A stretch of 64,000 bases of DNA. Source: Lenzites betulinus. Lineage: Eukaryota > Basidiomycota > Agaricomycetes > Polyporales > Polyporaceae. The notes beneath the pieces are model-generated. The model was not told where the DNA came from. It ran no database searches and saw only the letters and a program-made list of their open reading frames with translations. The DNA lies in assembly GCA_022264855.1 (NCBI GenBank), contig JABYQU010000034.1, positions 124,001 to 188,000 of the forward strand. The letters are read 5' to 3'. The translations under genes were made by a program, and so were the position numbers. Position 1 is the first letter of the stretch. The number at the start of each line of letters is the position of its first letter. Below are positions 23,425 through 35,293 of this stretch, in pieces.

Positions 23425-24160
23425 TACAACGCGTGTCGAATATAATCATCAATCCCATGTAAAGTACATTCCCGCTGTCAGATCATGATAGTACAACTTG
23501 TATCGGATAACAAATACACAGAATTCAGTATGGACGAGGATAGACCGAAGCTTGTATAGGCGCACCGGCGCTATATTCAATCCGGCACCACGCATGAGCA
23601 TACTGCTGCTGCGGTCGTGCGGCGACCCGGCTGCTTATCCAGTGAGAGGCCATTCATTTCTTATTATCACTTTGACCGCTCTGTCCACCTTTCGACGTGC
23701 TACCTGTGTGCGCCGCGGGAGTGCTACTGGCGGGGGGAGAAGCCTGGCCATCATCCTTCTTTTTCTTCAATGTCTTTTTCGGGTTTTTGGTCGGAGACAC
23801 GCCGGCGAAACCGTAAGACGACGAGAGCGCTCCGAAAGCCGCTTCATAGTTCTTCACGGGTGGGGCGTCGCGCGCCCCGAATGATGGAGCAGCGGCAGAC
23901 GAGGTCTGGCCGGCCTGCTTCAGGCATAAACGATCAACGAGAGAATCACAAAGGACCCGAGTAAGTTGGGAGTCACCTTTGGGATAAGCGCGGCGGTTGA
24001 GTCGCAAAACGATGCGGTATCCTCCTCGGTAGTGGAGATTGAAGCCAGTGAGGCAGCGGCCTGGGGGTTCATTTGGCACATACGGCGAATGTGTCTAAAT
24101 AGTGCGAGCGGTGGAGAAGCCGAGTAGATGCAAGCTTTGGGGAGTTGCCTGAGCTGCAAG
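23425..24160 (-). repeat. Dispersed duplication block, copy 3
   Basis: This carries lysine-rich gene copy 3 with its close upstream (AGCTCAGGCAAC..CC..CAAAG.TTGCATCT) and downstream sequence, both recognisable in copy 2. With the oxygenase fragment at 24,340-24,915 it makes a tandem repeat, with a period of about 3.2 kb, of the unit that includes 20,411-23,381. Confidence 0.6.
23654..24081 (-). CDS. Small lysine-rich protein, family copy 3, function unknown
   Basis: Model: complement(join(23654..23914,23977..24081)), 121 aa. Exon 1 is 105 nt, phase 0. The core PPVKNYEAAFGALSSSYGF is nearly unchanged, then NPKKTLKKKKDDGQ and a Ser/Ala/Thr tail ending NKK. The N-terminal half has diverged more than the core (TTEEDTASFCDSTAALIPK), including two extra Cys. 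The core is kept while the linker drifts, which suggests the YEAAF...SSSYGF segment is the functional part. Nothing in the frame is broken, so this copy may still be expressed although the neighbouring oxygenase copy is not intact. Confidence 0.65.
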
Positions 24161-24339
24161 TCTGCTGGACCCCGAGTTCTCGGTGATTACTGTACAACTT
24201 GTGAACGTCCACTGTATGCCTCAGATGACTCAGCCATGATGGGCGGAGTTGTGTGTGCAGCGTGTACAGGTTCCGTAGAGACGTCGACGAGTGCTTCGAG
24301 GGGTGCATCTACCAGTGCCCCTTTGTTTTGTTGTGGCTC

Positions 24340-24915
24340 TCACCCACTCCATGCTGTTTCGTGATCTCAGACTGGCAAGGGCATGACATCTCGGGAGGCC
24401 CTGAGTCTCCAGGTCTAGAACTTCACAAAGATGCAGTGGATAAACGCCCGACAAATTCCTGTCGTGAACTAAGTGAGCGACCTCTCCCCGTCTGAGTGGA
24501 TATGTACTGACCTGTAATTGCAGTCTTGGTGTCAAGTGTGGCAGCTGGACGAGTAGACGTAGTCATTTGTGTACAGATGTAGTACTAGTAGTTAATCATG
24601 CTTTACAAACGACGTTTTAAAGTCAGTCGTTCATAGCGCGATCAATCTAAACCTTAGCGGCCGTTATTCCTTTCCGCTTTTCTTCAGCGCAGGCTACGAC
24701 GTAAGGCTTGAGGTAGATATGTCAGTACGCTGAATGACAAACGTTGTCACTGACATGTACCGTTTGTTCGGCACAACCTACTACTTATCCCGGGCCGCGA
24801 GTTGTGTCTCCCACTCGAGTCCGAGGTAACAGCCGGATCCGGAGACTATGCCAAGGATCTAAGCGCCTCAAAGTGGAACGCGACCGAGTATATCAGCGCG
24901 GTCATAGATACAGAG
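24340..24915 (+). pseudogene. Decayed 3' fragment of a 2OG/Fe(II) oxygenase paralogue
   Basis: Nucleotide similarity to 22,861-23,400 is plain in order: a CTGGCAAG..C stretch, CAGTGGAT, the exon 9 donor-acceptor region (GACCTGTAATTGCAGTCTTGGTG), the distal His exon (SVVHSAIN...GRYSFPLFF) and the last exon (GTGTCTCCC...CCGAGGT). The first seven exons are missing, the GA-rich exon 8 copy is interrupted and the N-terminal iron ligands are absent. It is therefore a non-functional remnant of the duplicated oxygenase. The remaining sequence to 25,061 shows no gene. Confidence 0.7.
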
Positions 24916-25061
24916 GTCAAGAAATGAATGGTAGGAATGGATACCAAGACACAGCACAGTACTTGCAAGCTGGTAATGTACAGGATGTGGACTCCCAGGG
25001 TCTATATATACAGATACATAAGCATATCGCGCAGCAATCACTCGTCAATCGGACGCCCTCC

Positions 25062-27388
25062 TCATCGGGCAAGCGGAATGACAAAGAGGGGGCATTGACT
25101 GCCCTCTTTGTGCCTGTCGACCACATATGGGCGTGTCAAGACGCTGACAGAGCTCAAATTAGGATATCGTTTTGCTTCCAGACATGAGTTGGAAACATAC
25201 ACGTTAGCCTTCCCGACTGGGTCGGCCGGAGCGAACTTGAAGTGTGTGAGCAGGATGAACACGAACATCTTGATTTCGATGATGGAAAACTTGAGGCCTA
25301 TACACGACTGCAGGACTACATCAACTCTAGTCTCGAAAGGCATGTGGCAAGAACATACTCGAGGGCCAGCAGAGAACGTGAGGATGTTGTTATACAGTCC
25401 GGGCTGCGACTTCACCGCTTCGGGAAGGTTGTCCCAACGATCGGGGCTGTATCACGCACAGGTCAGTACACATCGCCGCTCACGAGAGACCATGAAGCTA
25501 CTCACATGAACGCCCACCCGTCCGCACCCCAGACCTCGCGATCGAGGTTGAATGCCTCGATCGGAACATGGACGCACGCGCCCTTCGGCATCACGAAGCT
25601 GTTGACCTCCTCAACCTTGCCATCAGCGCCACGCAACTTCACTGGGGTTGACGTCGGCACGATATCGTCCTGGGTGGCTACCCTGATCGACGAGTGCACG
25701 GGGGGAATGAGCCGCAAGGTCTCCTTCACGACGTTTTCAAGGAACGGCAGCTCCGCGATCGCGTTGTAGAGGGAGGCCATCTCATCTTCCGTGAGCGACT
25801 CGAGAGGGACTGTGGGTGCGATAGCGCGTAGCTCGGCCGAAAGGCGTTCCTGCACTTCGGGGTACTTGGCGAGGAGGTAGATAAGCCAGGTCACCGTAAG
25901 CGAGCTCGTGTCTGAACCTGCAAAGAGGAAGGTGTTGATGTTGTTGAGGATGTCCTCGTCTGAGATTCGCTGGTCGGGCGGAAGGTCGACGGCGATATTT
26001 GCCTTCACTGTATTGATATGTTGTTAAGCGTTGACATGCGGCTACGAGTCGGATGACTTACGCAAAGCACTGATTAGGTCCTTCCCACCATACACACTGC
26101 CTTCTTTCTCGGCTTGCGCAATCTTGCTCTTCTTCTCTTGTATGAGGCGACCCGCGACCCGGTTGATAACCTCGTGCGACTTTTGCACGACTCGCGAGCG
26201 CTCCCCAGGCTGTGACGAAGGGTTAAGAAGGGGATGCAGCGCTACGAAGTAGGTACGCACCCAGACTTTATCTAGCACGGGGACGTAGAGTGCCAAGAGA
26301 TCCCATAAACTGCCACTCTGCTGAGAGACAGCGATCTCGAACATGTCCTTGTACGCCATGAACAGCTCGTTCGAGCCGTCGTGTACAGCGTTGAAATGGT
26401 ATTCGAAACCTGCGAGTTCAAGGTTCAGCACAGAACATCCTCGGCATAAGGATAGCTTACCTGCTAATCCAATCACGTCGAATGTAGCGCGGCTGACCCA
26501 ATGGCAGACGTCAAGCTTCATGCCCCCACACGCCTTCTCACTCTCGGAAAGATTCTGAGCATGGTTGATGAGTGACATCCACCTGTCGCGAAGGGCCAAA
26601 CCCGTCTTGAATGTCACAGGGACGAGAGCGCGCATGTTCTGAATCGAAAACGCAGGGGTAGCAACCCGACGCTGACGTTTGTGGACCTGACCCTCTGCCG
26701 CGAGCATGCCGACGCCGATCATGCTGGAGATGAGAGCGCGAGACTGCCATGGTTTCTCGTAGATCGTGGAATGCTTGAGGATGTGTGTGAGAGAGATGGG
26801 GTCAAGCGTAAACAGACGTTCTTCCCACTGCCAACGAAAGGTTCAGTATGTGGGCAACGGCGTAGTAGAGGACACATACCGGGAACAGACCTCGAATGCG
26901 AACATTGCGTCCGTAGTCTTTGACGAATTTCTCATGGACCCTTGGGGACCTAGACGGACTGTTGTCTTGTCAGAATCTAATATGTAGCGTGATTCTCAGA
27001 GAAAGAGAGGGTATACATCGCCTATACACGGATGATAGAACATGCATGGACGCCTGTATACAACTCAGGGTGGACATCATCCTCGTCCCAATATAGTGTA
27101 TGGAGTTGCGAAAGCTTCCGTCGCCCTCTGGCAGTCTGACACCACTCTTGGGCAGTGCGGTGAAGGGAACACAATGCAAAGTATGGACGAACGCATGGGT
27201 AATTCAACTGAAACTCACTCTAGTACTGCTCCAAGATGGTTGCCGAAAAAGCGTCGTGTTGGGGGGCCAGGCAACCTGTTCAAGGGATTCCGCCGTGGCC
27301 AGACAAAGATGAGGTAGAAGAGATATGAACCAGCTGCCGCTACAGCGGCAGCCAGAAAGCTGAAGACAAATAGGAGGATGCTAGACAT
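25062..27388 (-). CDS. Cytochrome P450, microsomal type
   Basis: Model: complement(join(25062..25143,25201..25307,25359..25446,25506..26007,26062..26209,26261..26409,26461..26827,26880..26958,27219..27388)), 563 aa. An N-terminal membrane anchor (residues 4-30) leads into a Pro-rich hinge NRLPGPPTRR. Motifs are the I-helix FAGSDTSS, the K-helix ETLR, PDRW and the heme loop FSAGPRSCIG with Cys503, which is rebuilt across the intron at 25,308-25,358. All key residues are intact. It would be an ER monooxygenase that needs a separate reductase. The CYP family number was not determined. The first intron is 260 nt, longer than its neighbours. It is divergent from the CCDC25 homologue. Confidence 0.92.
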
Positions 27389-27804
27389 GACTTTCGAGAA
27401 CGCTGGTGTCCGCAGGGAGGCATAAATATCAAGAGGTGGAAGGCCTTTGAGTCGAGACGTCTTAGGTCTTATTGTTCTCGTAGACAATAACTCACGAATA
27501 TCCGACAACATTAAGCAGCACCGAGAGGCTCTAGTTAAGCCTGGCCCGCAAACAAGGTCAGAAACCTATGGCCGTCACAGTCTAGACAATGCAATTCCAC
27601 AGTGGGCTCAGATGATAGTTACAGAACAGGAACAAGTCGAACAAGATCAAATTCAACCCCGGGGGAGTTCCTCACTCAATATAGCAAGAGCTTCTCGGCC
27701 CGATATTCCGGCACTACCTTCCGGTGTTTAGGCGCCCTTCCTAATTAAAGTCTTTGCGGCAGACCACCACAACCTCGAGGCGCTTTTGTCCACTGGTTTA
27801 TAAA
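27389..27804. other. divergent promoter region of P450 and CCDC25 homologue
   Basis: 416 bp between two start codons on opposite strands. TTTATAAAATG directly precedes the CCDC25 start and may be part of its leader. A TATTGTTCTCGTAGACAATA hyphenated palindrome lies at about 27,469-27,488. No gene. Confidence 0.4.
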
Positions 27805-28841
27805 ATGGTCTTGTTTTATACGTCAAACGGTATGCTTGTCATAGATAGTACAGTAACAGACGTTAACATCGGCACCGTAGCGGTCACCCCACCCGCGATC
27901 ATCTACATGGGCAAGGACAAGCATGAGAGTGAGCTCGGCTGATATGACCACGATGCGTTTACCCTCATACTGAGCCCATCGTGTACAGATGAGGACCTCA
28001 TAAAATACGCCTGGCCACAGGATGTATGGTTCCACGTTGACAAGCTGTCGTCAGCGCACGTGTACCTTCGCATGCCAGATGGCATGTCTTGGGAGGCTAT
28101 CCCAGAGGCGCTTCTTGTCGACTGCGCCCAACTAGTCAAAGCGAACTCGATTGAGGGTAAGGTACCTGTATACAGCTTCGTTGGCTGCGGTGAGCTGACG
28201 CAATCAGGTCCACAGGGAACAAGAAGGATAATATATCGATCATCTATACACCCGCAGAGAACCTGAAGGTATACTACAATCACGCAGGATGAGATTTAAG
28301 CGCTAGTCTGACATGACCTCGTGCAGAAAAGCGGAGACATGGCCATAGGCCAGGTTGCATTTCACAATGACAAGCGAGTAAGTGCGCGAAGTGATCTTCG
28401 ATTGCGCGACTACTGACCCACGTCGGTGACAGGTTAAACGAGGTGAGTCACCGGACATAAGGGATGCTACTACCAGTAAATACTCAACCATTCAAAGTCC
28501 ACGTTCCCAAAAGAGAGAACCCGATCGTGAACCGATTGAACAAGACCAAGGTTGAGCGGGAGGTCGACCACGAGAGTGAACGAGTCGAACGCATCAAGAA
28601 GGAGAACGCGGCGAAGCGAGCGATCGCGGCCGCTAAGGTATGCTATATCGTTCAAATATATATGCACGCCAACCAGCGATTAACTCATGACTTGCAGAAA
28701 AAGGCAGACGCTGAACTCGCAAAGGCACGGGAAGCAGAGAAGGCAGCACGGTCATATGACAATATGTTATTGGGCGAAGACGAGGATGAGCCCGTGCCGC
28801 AGCCCACGTCAGTCCAAGAAATGATGGACGACTTTATGTGA
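27805..28841 (+). CDS. CCDC25 homologue (NFACT-R domain, Jlp2-like)
   Basis: Model: join(27805..27829,27881..27928,27989..28156,28216..28268,28327..28377,28433..28442,28498..28637,28698..28841), 212 aa; human CCDC25 is about the same size. Diagnostic stretches are [50 protein letters not shown], the KTKVERE segment and a long charged coiled coil, ending in a RSYDNMLL motif and MMDDFM. The family carries an NFACT-R RNA-binding fold; its cellular role in fungi is poorly known. Exon 6 is only 10 nt (GTT AAA CGA G), and it is needed to keep the frame between FHNDKR and VHVPKRENP. Confidence 0.9.
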
Positions 28842-29052
28842 TGGCGGTGGAGTACAGATGGTATCAGGAATTCGGGCACACCGTGTACAATAATTCGCGA
28901 AACCATGCAGACAGCGCGAAACTTCTCATCCTCGTTCACCACAGGTACAACTACACAAAGGCTAAGGATCTGTGTTGCACATATTGGCCATGGTAAGAGG
29001 TGGATATTCTCTGAATCGTGAGGTATGTATAACACGTACAGATTCGTCGCAT

Positions 29053-29355
29053 CTATCCGCCGAAGGACGGACGGGTTGCGGTTGGCGCGGCCCATCCTTC
29101 CTCTGCGGCCTTCTTGGCGAAGGAGGTATCAGAGCCATCCAACTTCACGCCCTTTCTGCTCTGCTTTGGCAACTGCTTGTTCGACGAGGTATTGTTCTTG
29201 ACATCGCAGAGTGTGCTACTAGTCGATATGAAAGATGCAGCTGCCATCTACCTTTAGTATTCAAATCCGCTTGTAATGTCCAGATCATCTGGCTCACCGT
29301 CACTTTTGGCATCATCCTTCTTGCTCACGGTGTTTTGGCTGGCGTTGTTGCTCAT
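29053..29355 (-). CDS. Possible small spliced gene, structure unresolved
   Basis: An ATG at 29355 opens a coding-like frame (MSNNASQNTVSKKDDAKSDG) that stops after 33 codons. Downstream on the same strand lies another coding-like stretch (29,207-29,053) in two frames: one reads KKAAEEGWAAPTATRPSFGG at its end, the other EQAVAKAEQKGREVGWL. Two GTGAGC donors, at 29,328 and 29,298, could join the first part to an acceptor at about 29,207 in different phases. I do not recognise the protein. It could be a short stress-type protein or chance. The neighbouring 28,842-29,052 is the 3' region of the CCDC25 homologue. Confidence 0.25.
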
Positions 29356-32300
29356 GATGAACGCGAGAGTATGTGTAATGGTTGTAGATGACTGCCGGAT
29401 GGATGTGCACTGCACTCCTCTCGTCATATTCCGCCTTTAAATTGTGTGCACCCCACAGCTCCTATCGGCGACCTTTGGTAAGACTGGTCGATGTGTTCCT
29501 AGATGACACCACTCCTTGTGAGCGTAGCATAAGCCGACCGCTGCGCGACCACAGTCCAGACCGCCGTGACGTCCCCTCAGCACGATGTCTCACTCAACCG
29601 CCGCTCTACGCCATCCCGCCATGCGGAGTGCTAGTATTCGATGGACTGCGCGATGAAGGTCGTGATCACATTCCGTCAAGTCTCGGAGACACGACGGTAC
29701 GAATGAATGACTGCGATGCTGCGCCCGCACTCGCGCGCGCAGCACCACCACTGCGGCCGGAGTGGCACGTTGTGGTCGCACATTTGCGCATGACCGCCTG
29801 TATACTCTGATAGCTACGCGATATTACGCCGTTCTCGTAGAGGTGCCTCGATCAGGGCCGGAGCGGGGTTAGCGGACGTGCTAGTGATGATAAAAGTGCT
29901 CGTCCATATCAAGCTTGTGAGCGGTGTGATCCCAAACCAATCTCCCACCTTTGCGAATGGGTTACCGAACAATAACTCAACCCAGCAATCGTATTTGAAG
30001 CATCTTCTCCGCCATGCCTACCGGCTTGAAGTGTCCGCGGGGTCCCCAAGAATTCTGCGTGGCGCACATCAGCGAAGAAACCGGACATGCCTGCAGGTCT
30101 CCTTTGACATCGAAGTCAGAGTCGAGAGTATCACCTGTGGGCTGCGGAGCTACACCAGCCGACCATGCTTCATCCTGGGTGCCTCGAATGCGCCGGAGAC
30201 GATAGGTCTCTTCCACGGAACATTTAGCGCTGCGCACATGACTAAACACTTGAGAATTTTGACTTGGCAGGAGAGTGCGAACTTACCACGATCATAGTCG
30301 TTTAGCGTCATGGATCGGCGATCGACGCGCCTCTCCTGCTCCGTGAACCGAGAGCGGTATCTATACAAAGGTAAGCTCCGGTATATTTAGAACCCTGCAA
30401 CATTGAACATTGTAATTGGGCATGTCGGGATTTCGGGCTTGCTTCCCGGATCCTCCGCGTCTCGTCCGTAACGACTCCAGTACTCGGGTGCGTCAACAAT
30501 TGTTAAGAGAAAAATTCTGTGCGGACGAGGTGGACTCGCCGCTGTACGTTTGGCCGTACACTAAGACGGACTCCGTGCGGCAGTACTTGGCACAGATCCA
30601 TGAGGTACCGCCGCTAGCAGTTGTTCCGCCTTGATATCGACATATTTTACCGGTATAGACATTACTGTAATGTCTGGAAGAACGTAAGCTAGCATCTGGG
30701 CTTCGTTTTTTTGCATAAAACCCACCATATGTTTTGGCTCCGACGAGATCCAAACATACGGGTGACTCGAAGCGCCCGGCTTGCAGCGCTAGAGCCCGAT
30801 GCAATCTCGGCGAAACAGCACGGATCAATTATACACATCGTCCGTCTCTACCGGAAACGCCGGGCGCGTTAATAGCGCATCGCGAACGCGGGGCTATGCG
30901 TAGCTTCACGCGATTTCGCCGTCCTCGTTGTACCAACGCTGAAGACATCTCCGAGTCCCAACGCCACTCAGGCTGCGAGGGTCATCTAGTGAATAATGGA
31001 ATTGTAGTGGCAATCTGGTTACGGGAGATGAAGAGGAGGTGGAGGCGGTGGTAGTAGGGGGGTGTGGGAGCGGTGGTGGTGGTGGCGTTCGACATGTTTG
31101 GTACATTGATGTACAACCGCATGAGCATCGGTGTGGCGGAGGCAACGTAATCGACCCTACGGACGATGTGGCACATACATAGTACAGGGATGGGTGATTC
31201 TTGCAATCGATAACGGAGGAAGGGAAACTGATACAAGTACAGAGGACGGAGGGTGGGTCACCTTGGGATTCAGTCATGGGCACAATGACAAGCCAACGAG
31301 GGCAGCGTCCCAGAGCTGCTTTGGGTAGAGTCAGAGAAAGGAGGGGCAACGGATACAGAGGTCCGAGGAGGATGGATGCGACTCGATGGTGGGATGGAAT
31401 TGAACGTCAGGCGTTCTATCACGATCACGACGTGGGGAGTTGGTCGAGAACGCAGTGATGGGATGTGGAAATCGTGGGCACGCTCATGCGCTGAGGCAGC
31501 GGGCCCGCGCCACGCGAGTCATGGGGGGTGGAGGAGTCAACACAGGGCCGTACGGTGGACGGCGGATGGCACTGATGTTGCACGATGATATCGCTTTGCG
31601 AGAGCCCTATGACAGCGATTCTGCGGCCACAAGGGGCTGTCCCAGCCACATGAGCGGAGGGACGGCGGCGATGATGACGGCGTGCGCCACCATAGACGCG
31701 CCTAGTGGGCTTACGACGCGTTCGTGGAGGAGCGGGGGTAATCACCGTTGGCATGTGAGTGATCGGCAGACCTGTGCATGCCTATACTCCTGGGCGCCGC
31801 AGTCGCGGGATGGGTTAAGCCGCCACACCTTGCGACGGCAGTGACGGGAGGGGAAGGCTGTGTCTTCGCCCTGCTCCTGCACGACAGGCAGCTGCGCAGC
31901 TTGCCGTAGTAGCAAAGGAATGTCACGGTGGCGATGAAAGTTACTGGAGGATCGAGGACGCACGTTGATGGCGCGCACACGGAGGCAGAGTGTGTGGTGA
32001 GTCGAAGAGGGCGGAGTCGAGACCAAGACTGCTCACATAGCAGCAGCACAATGACAGCGATTGTACGGCCGGGAATGGGCCCCGTTTCCTTGGCTGCATC
32101 CTCAATGGCACTCAGGGAGGGCATTTTGGCGACGAGGAAGGGGGATGATGCACTGGGGAGAGGCAGACATCAGAACCCCCGGTGGCCATCCAGGACGAGC
32201 GAGCCGCGGCTCACGTTGGGTGAGGAAGATACCCCGACGGCGTGTGTACGCAAAGTATCGGGGAATACGAGTCGAAGGAGGCAGCCTCCGGTGGGAGGGG

Positions 32301-35293
32301 GATGAAGGTTAGCAAAACTCTGGGGGAAACACAAACTTTTATACTTGTAGTACGAGTTGAAACGTCATTACACGAGGAGGGATGAGGGGAGGACTGTAGC
32401 ACAGCTTCAAGCTTCAAGTGTAGACAGATCGATTTCGTACCGTGCCGTAGATGCCGCCGAGGAGAACAGTACGTGGGAGTTTTTGTGTAATTAATCGTGG
32501 CGTGGGTATCTGAGATATATCTTGTGCTGCACGTCCCCGTAGGTCCCAGTATGTCGTTGGATCTGCGACCACACGCTGAATCAGTTGCGTCAAGGATATG
32601 CTGAGGGATTATAAACGTGACATGGGTCTGGATAAATATGAGAGTTATAAGTAGTAGCATGACTGTGTAAGATGAAGGGAGGAGCGTCCAAACCAACCGC
32701 GCAGCACGGGAGGGCTGGACTTTCCAAGATTCAGATAACGTGAATTCTACGCATGACGTCTTGGCCTGCGCCTGTCTTTACCGCGGCATATCATTTTTCG
32801 ACCCTGGGCGGTGTTACCGCACTTTTCTGAACGCGGAGAGTCCGATGGCGGAAGCACAAAGCCAAGAAACGAGTTTGGCTGTAGATGATTATTATCGCAG
32901 GAGACCGCCAGAACTTGGTCATGATCCATGGAGCTCGGATCCGGATATTGAAGTGGGCGCGTACTCGGCAATACGCACAAGGATCGAAGCCTGCGGGAGA
33001 AGAAACTCGGTGACGCTGACTGCAGATACGTTGACAGCAGCCGGCGATAAACAGTGCCATTGCGAAATCGCGCAAAGTCCGTGCAAGCAAAACACTACGT
33101 GGGAGAAGTCGCTGCGGCGTATCGCCGTCCAATGCCAATCGGACGTCGACACGCCGTAACGCCCCGATAAAAGAGCCTGGTACGAAGAGGTATCCGCCTG
33201 ACCGACGGACGGTACTTGCAACTGCGAGGCACGCACCATGAGGCAAACGTGAAGCATAGATCGGTCGTTATGTGAGGCAACGTGGGGGACGTTGGCTGCT
33301 CGGAGGCCAGAGGAGCCTCAGAATGGCATGCGCGATCGCACGCGGGGAGCCCGATTGGAAGATCTTCGCAAGGAGCATGGACGTAAAGCCTTGTAGGGTC
33401 GCGTGCGGGGCCAATGAAAGCCGTGCATGTCATTCTTCCCCAGCCACAGTCTAGGCTCGCCAGTAAGATTAGATCCAGCAGAAATTCGAGCACAGTCCTT
33501 GGACGTGAAAAAACTGGCTGAGACTCGAACGTCGAATGCTGGAGGTTGAACATGTACCCCAGTACCTGGGGTTGGGCGTGGGCACGGCGGCCCCGCGGGG
33601 ACCACGGTAGCTATAGCCCGGCGGTTCGGAGATTCCGGTCCTGACCCGTGCGTAACTCGATGCCATATGATTCAAGGGTGCGTGGTCCTAGCGATACGAG
33701 CAAGCGAGGAAAGACACGTCGCTGGCGTTCATCGTTTCTTGAGTCGTCACGGTCGAAGTCTGAAGATGCTTTTTAGACGCCCGGAGGTAGTGCGTACTCT
33801 TGCCTTATTTGGCTACTTACCCGCTTATATCCCGACACCAAGTTCAACGTTCAAACGTTCAACATTTACATTCATCTCCCAACCCCGTACTCCTCAAACA
33901 TAGTACTTGTACATGCCTTACTTGCTGAAATTTTTTTTGGCTGGATAATCATCATCGTTCAGCAAATATATTCTGCCTGAGAGGTGCGAGACGATATTGT
34001 CATGAGTATTCAGTCCCGAACTTTTTTGCAACATCTGTCGCTGACTACAACAACCACATCTACGACTGTAACGGGACAGACAGATCTCTTCCTCCTTCTA
34101 TCAAATTCTTACACGAGACATTTGGGGCTCTGCGTGCTTTCCGAGCCTGCCGCACATGAGCCCCATTTCGTCGACATGCTCATCGCTCCCCGTCCCCTAG
34201 AAGTTGGAACTTGAAACATCCGCTCATGACACGAGTCGTCCAACGAGGAACCGCGGCAGAAGGAAGACTCAATTTTTCTATTAGCAGCGACACCGCCATG
34301 CCACTCATCCACGCGGTCACATACTCGGAACGGATCTCAGCTGACCGTCAGGAGGGATCGCTGCCGTCCGGTATCGTGTAAGAGGCATGACATACCGAAC
34401 TATGTCTCTTGCGCGATTGCCAGCTTTCATATTGACTTTTTGGGCTCCTCGCTGCTTCTCACTGCCTACAGTCTAAGCACCGCCCAGGGAGAAGCCACCT
34501 ACGCGTCCATGTCCTTCAAGGCCACCTGAGCGTGTCGATCCACTCCCGGTGCTTTTCAAACAATGGATGAAATTGCAGGCTACAGCTCACAAAGCTCTAC
34601 CTCTGAAACTCGTGCAAGCCCCGTTCCTGTACGTTGGGTGTACACAGGCTAGGCTCGGAACTAAACGACCACGCAGATGCCTGAATCCTGCTCTTGTGCT
34701 TGTGGGGAGCGTTTTGGTAGACGGAGCCTTCGACGGGATTGGGCTCTCCCAGTCGGATGATCGTTTCCGAACCACCGCTGGGCAGTTGTCGCCTGAGTTG
34801 CGTGTTTCGATCGTTCTTTGCAACGCCGAAGCTCGCTTCAGAGTTTAATTTTGGCATTGGAAGAGGAGATCTTCACACGCTGTTTCAAGAACTTGGAAAC
34901 GTGTCGTTTTTAGTGTGCACACGTTAGCAGTCAGCAAGGTGCGTGCGCTGCAATGCCATGTTGAATCTTGCAGCACTGATCTGTACATTGTATTCCACTC
35001 GCTGGTATCGTAAGACAGCGACATGACGTTGTCTGCGCGCGCGCGCCCTCGTGCACACCGCCCGTGCCCAACCTGTCGCTGAGACGCGACCCGTGATGCT
35101 AGCCATGACTTGGCGCATCATCAATAGAAGTGCGGCCCGCCCGCTCGGGCTTAGAGTGCCTGTTCTCATGCGTACTTCCATGCCCCGACAAAGCTCACGT
35201 ACTCCAGGTAGAACCTAGAGGCTGCTTGAACTCCCTGACGACACCGTCTTTTCTATCCCCCGTTCGCTGAGCTCGCTCGTACGTGTCCACATA
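29356..35293. other. gene-poor region, no gene supported
   Basis: Almost 6 kb without a gene I can name, bounded by the CCDC25 homologue and the FMN oxidase. ORFs are short, overlap on both strands and lack family motifs. The best coding-like piece is on the minus strand at 30,368-30,100: two exons joined at 30,295/30,216 would read TLNDYDRETYRLRRIRGTQ and continue to GDLQ. The upstream part at 30,300-30,500 stays open but unrecognised. A strand-asymmetric G-rich tract lies at 31,020-32,310. No LTRs, terminal inverted repeats or tRNA were seen. Confidence 0.4.
31020..32310 (+). other. G-rich, strand-asymmetric tract
   Basis: On the + strand G clearly outnumbers C for about 1.3 kb, with GGT/GGA-rich clusters such as GGAGGTGGAGGCGGTGGTAG near 31,033 and GGTGGTGGTGGTGGCG near 31,072. 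The minus-strand ORFs are therefore Ser/Pro/His-rich and look like composition artefacts. The four-plus G runs could form quadruplexes. Whether it is transcribed cannot be told from sequence. Confidence 0.4.

Noticed and set aside
30906..31349. Minus-strand ORFs rich in Ser, Pro and His at 30.9-32.3 kb
   Set aside because: They follow from the strand-asymmetric G-rich composition, overlap each other in several frames and have no splice or family support.
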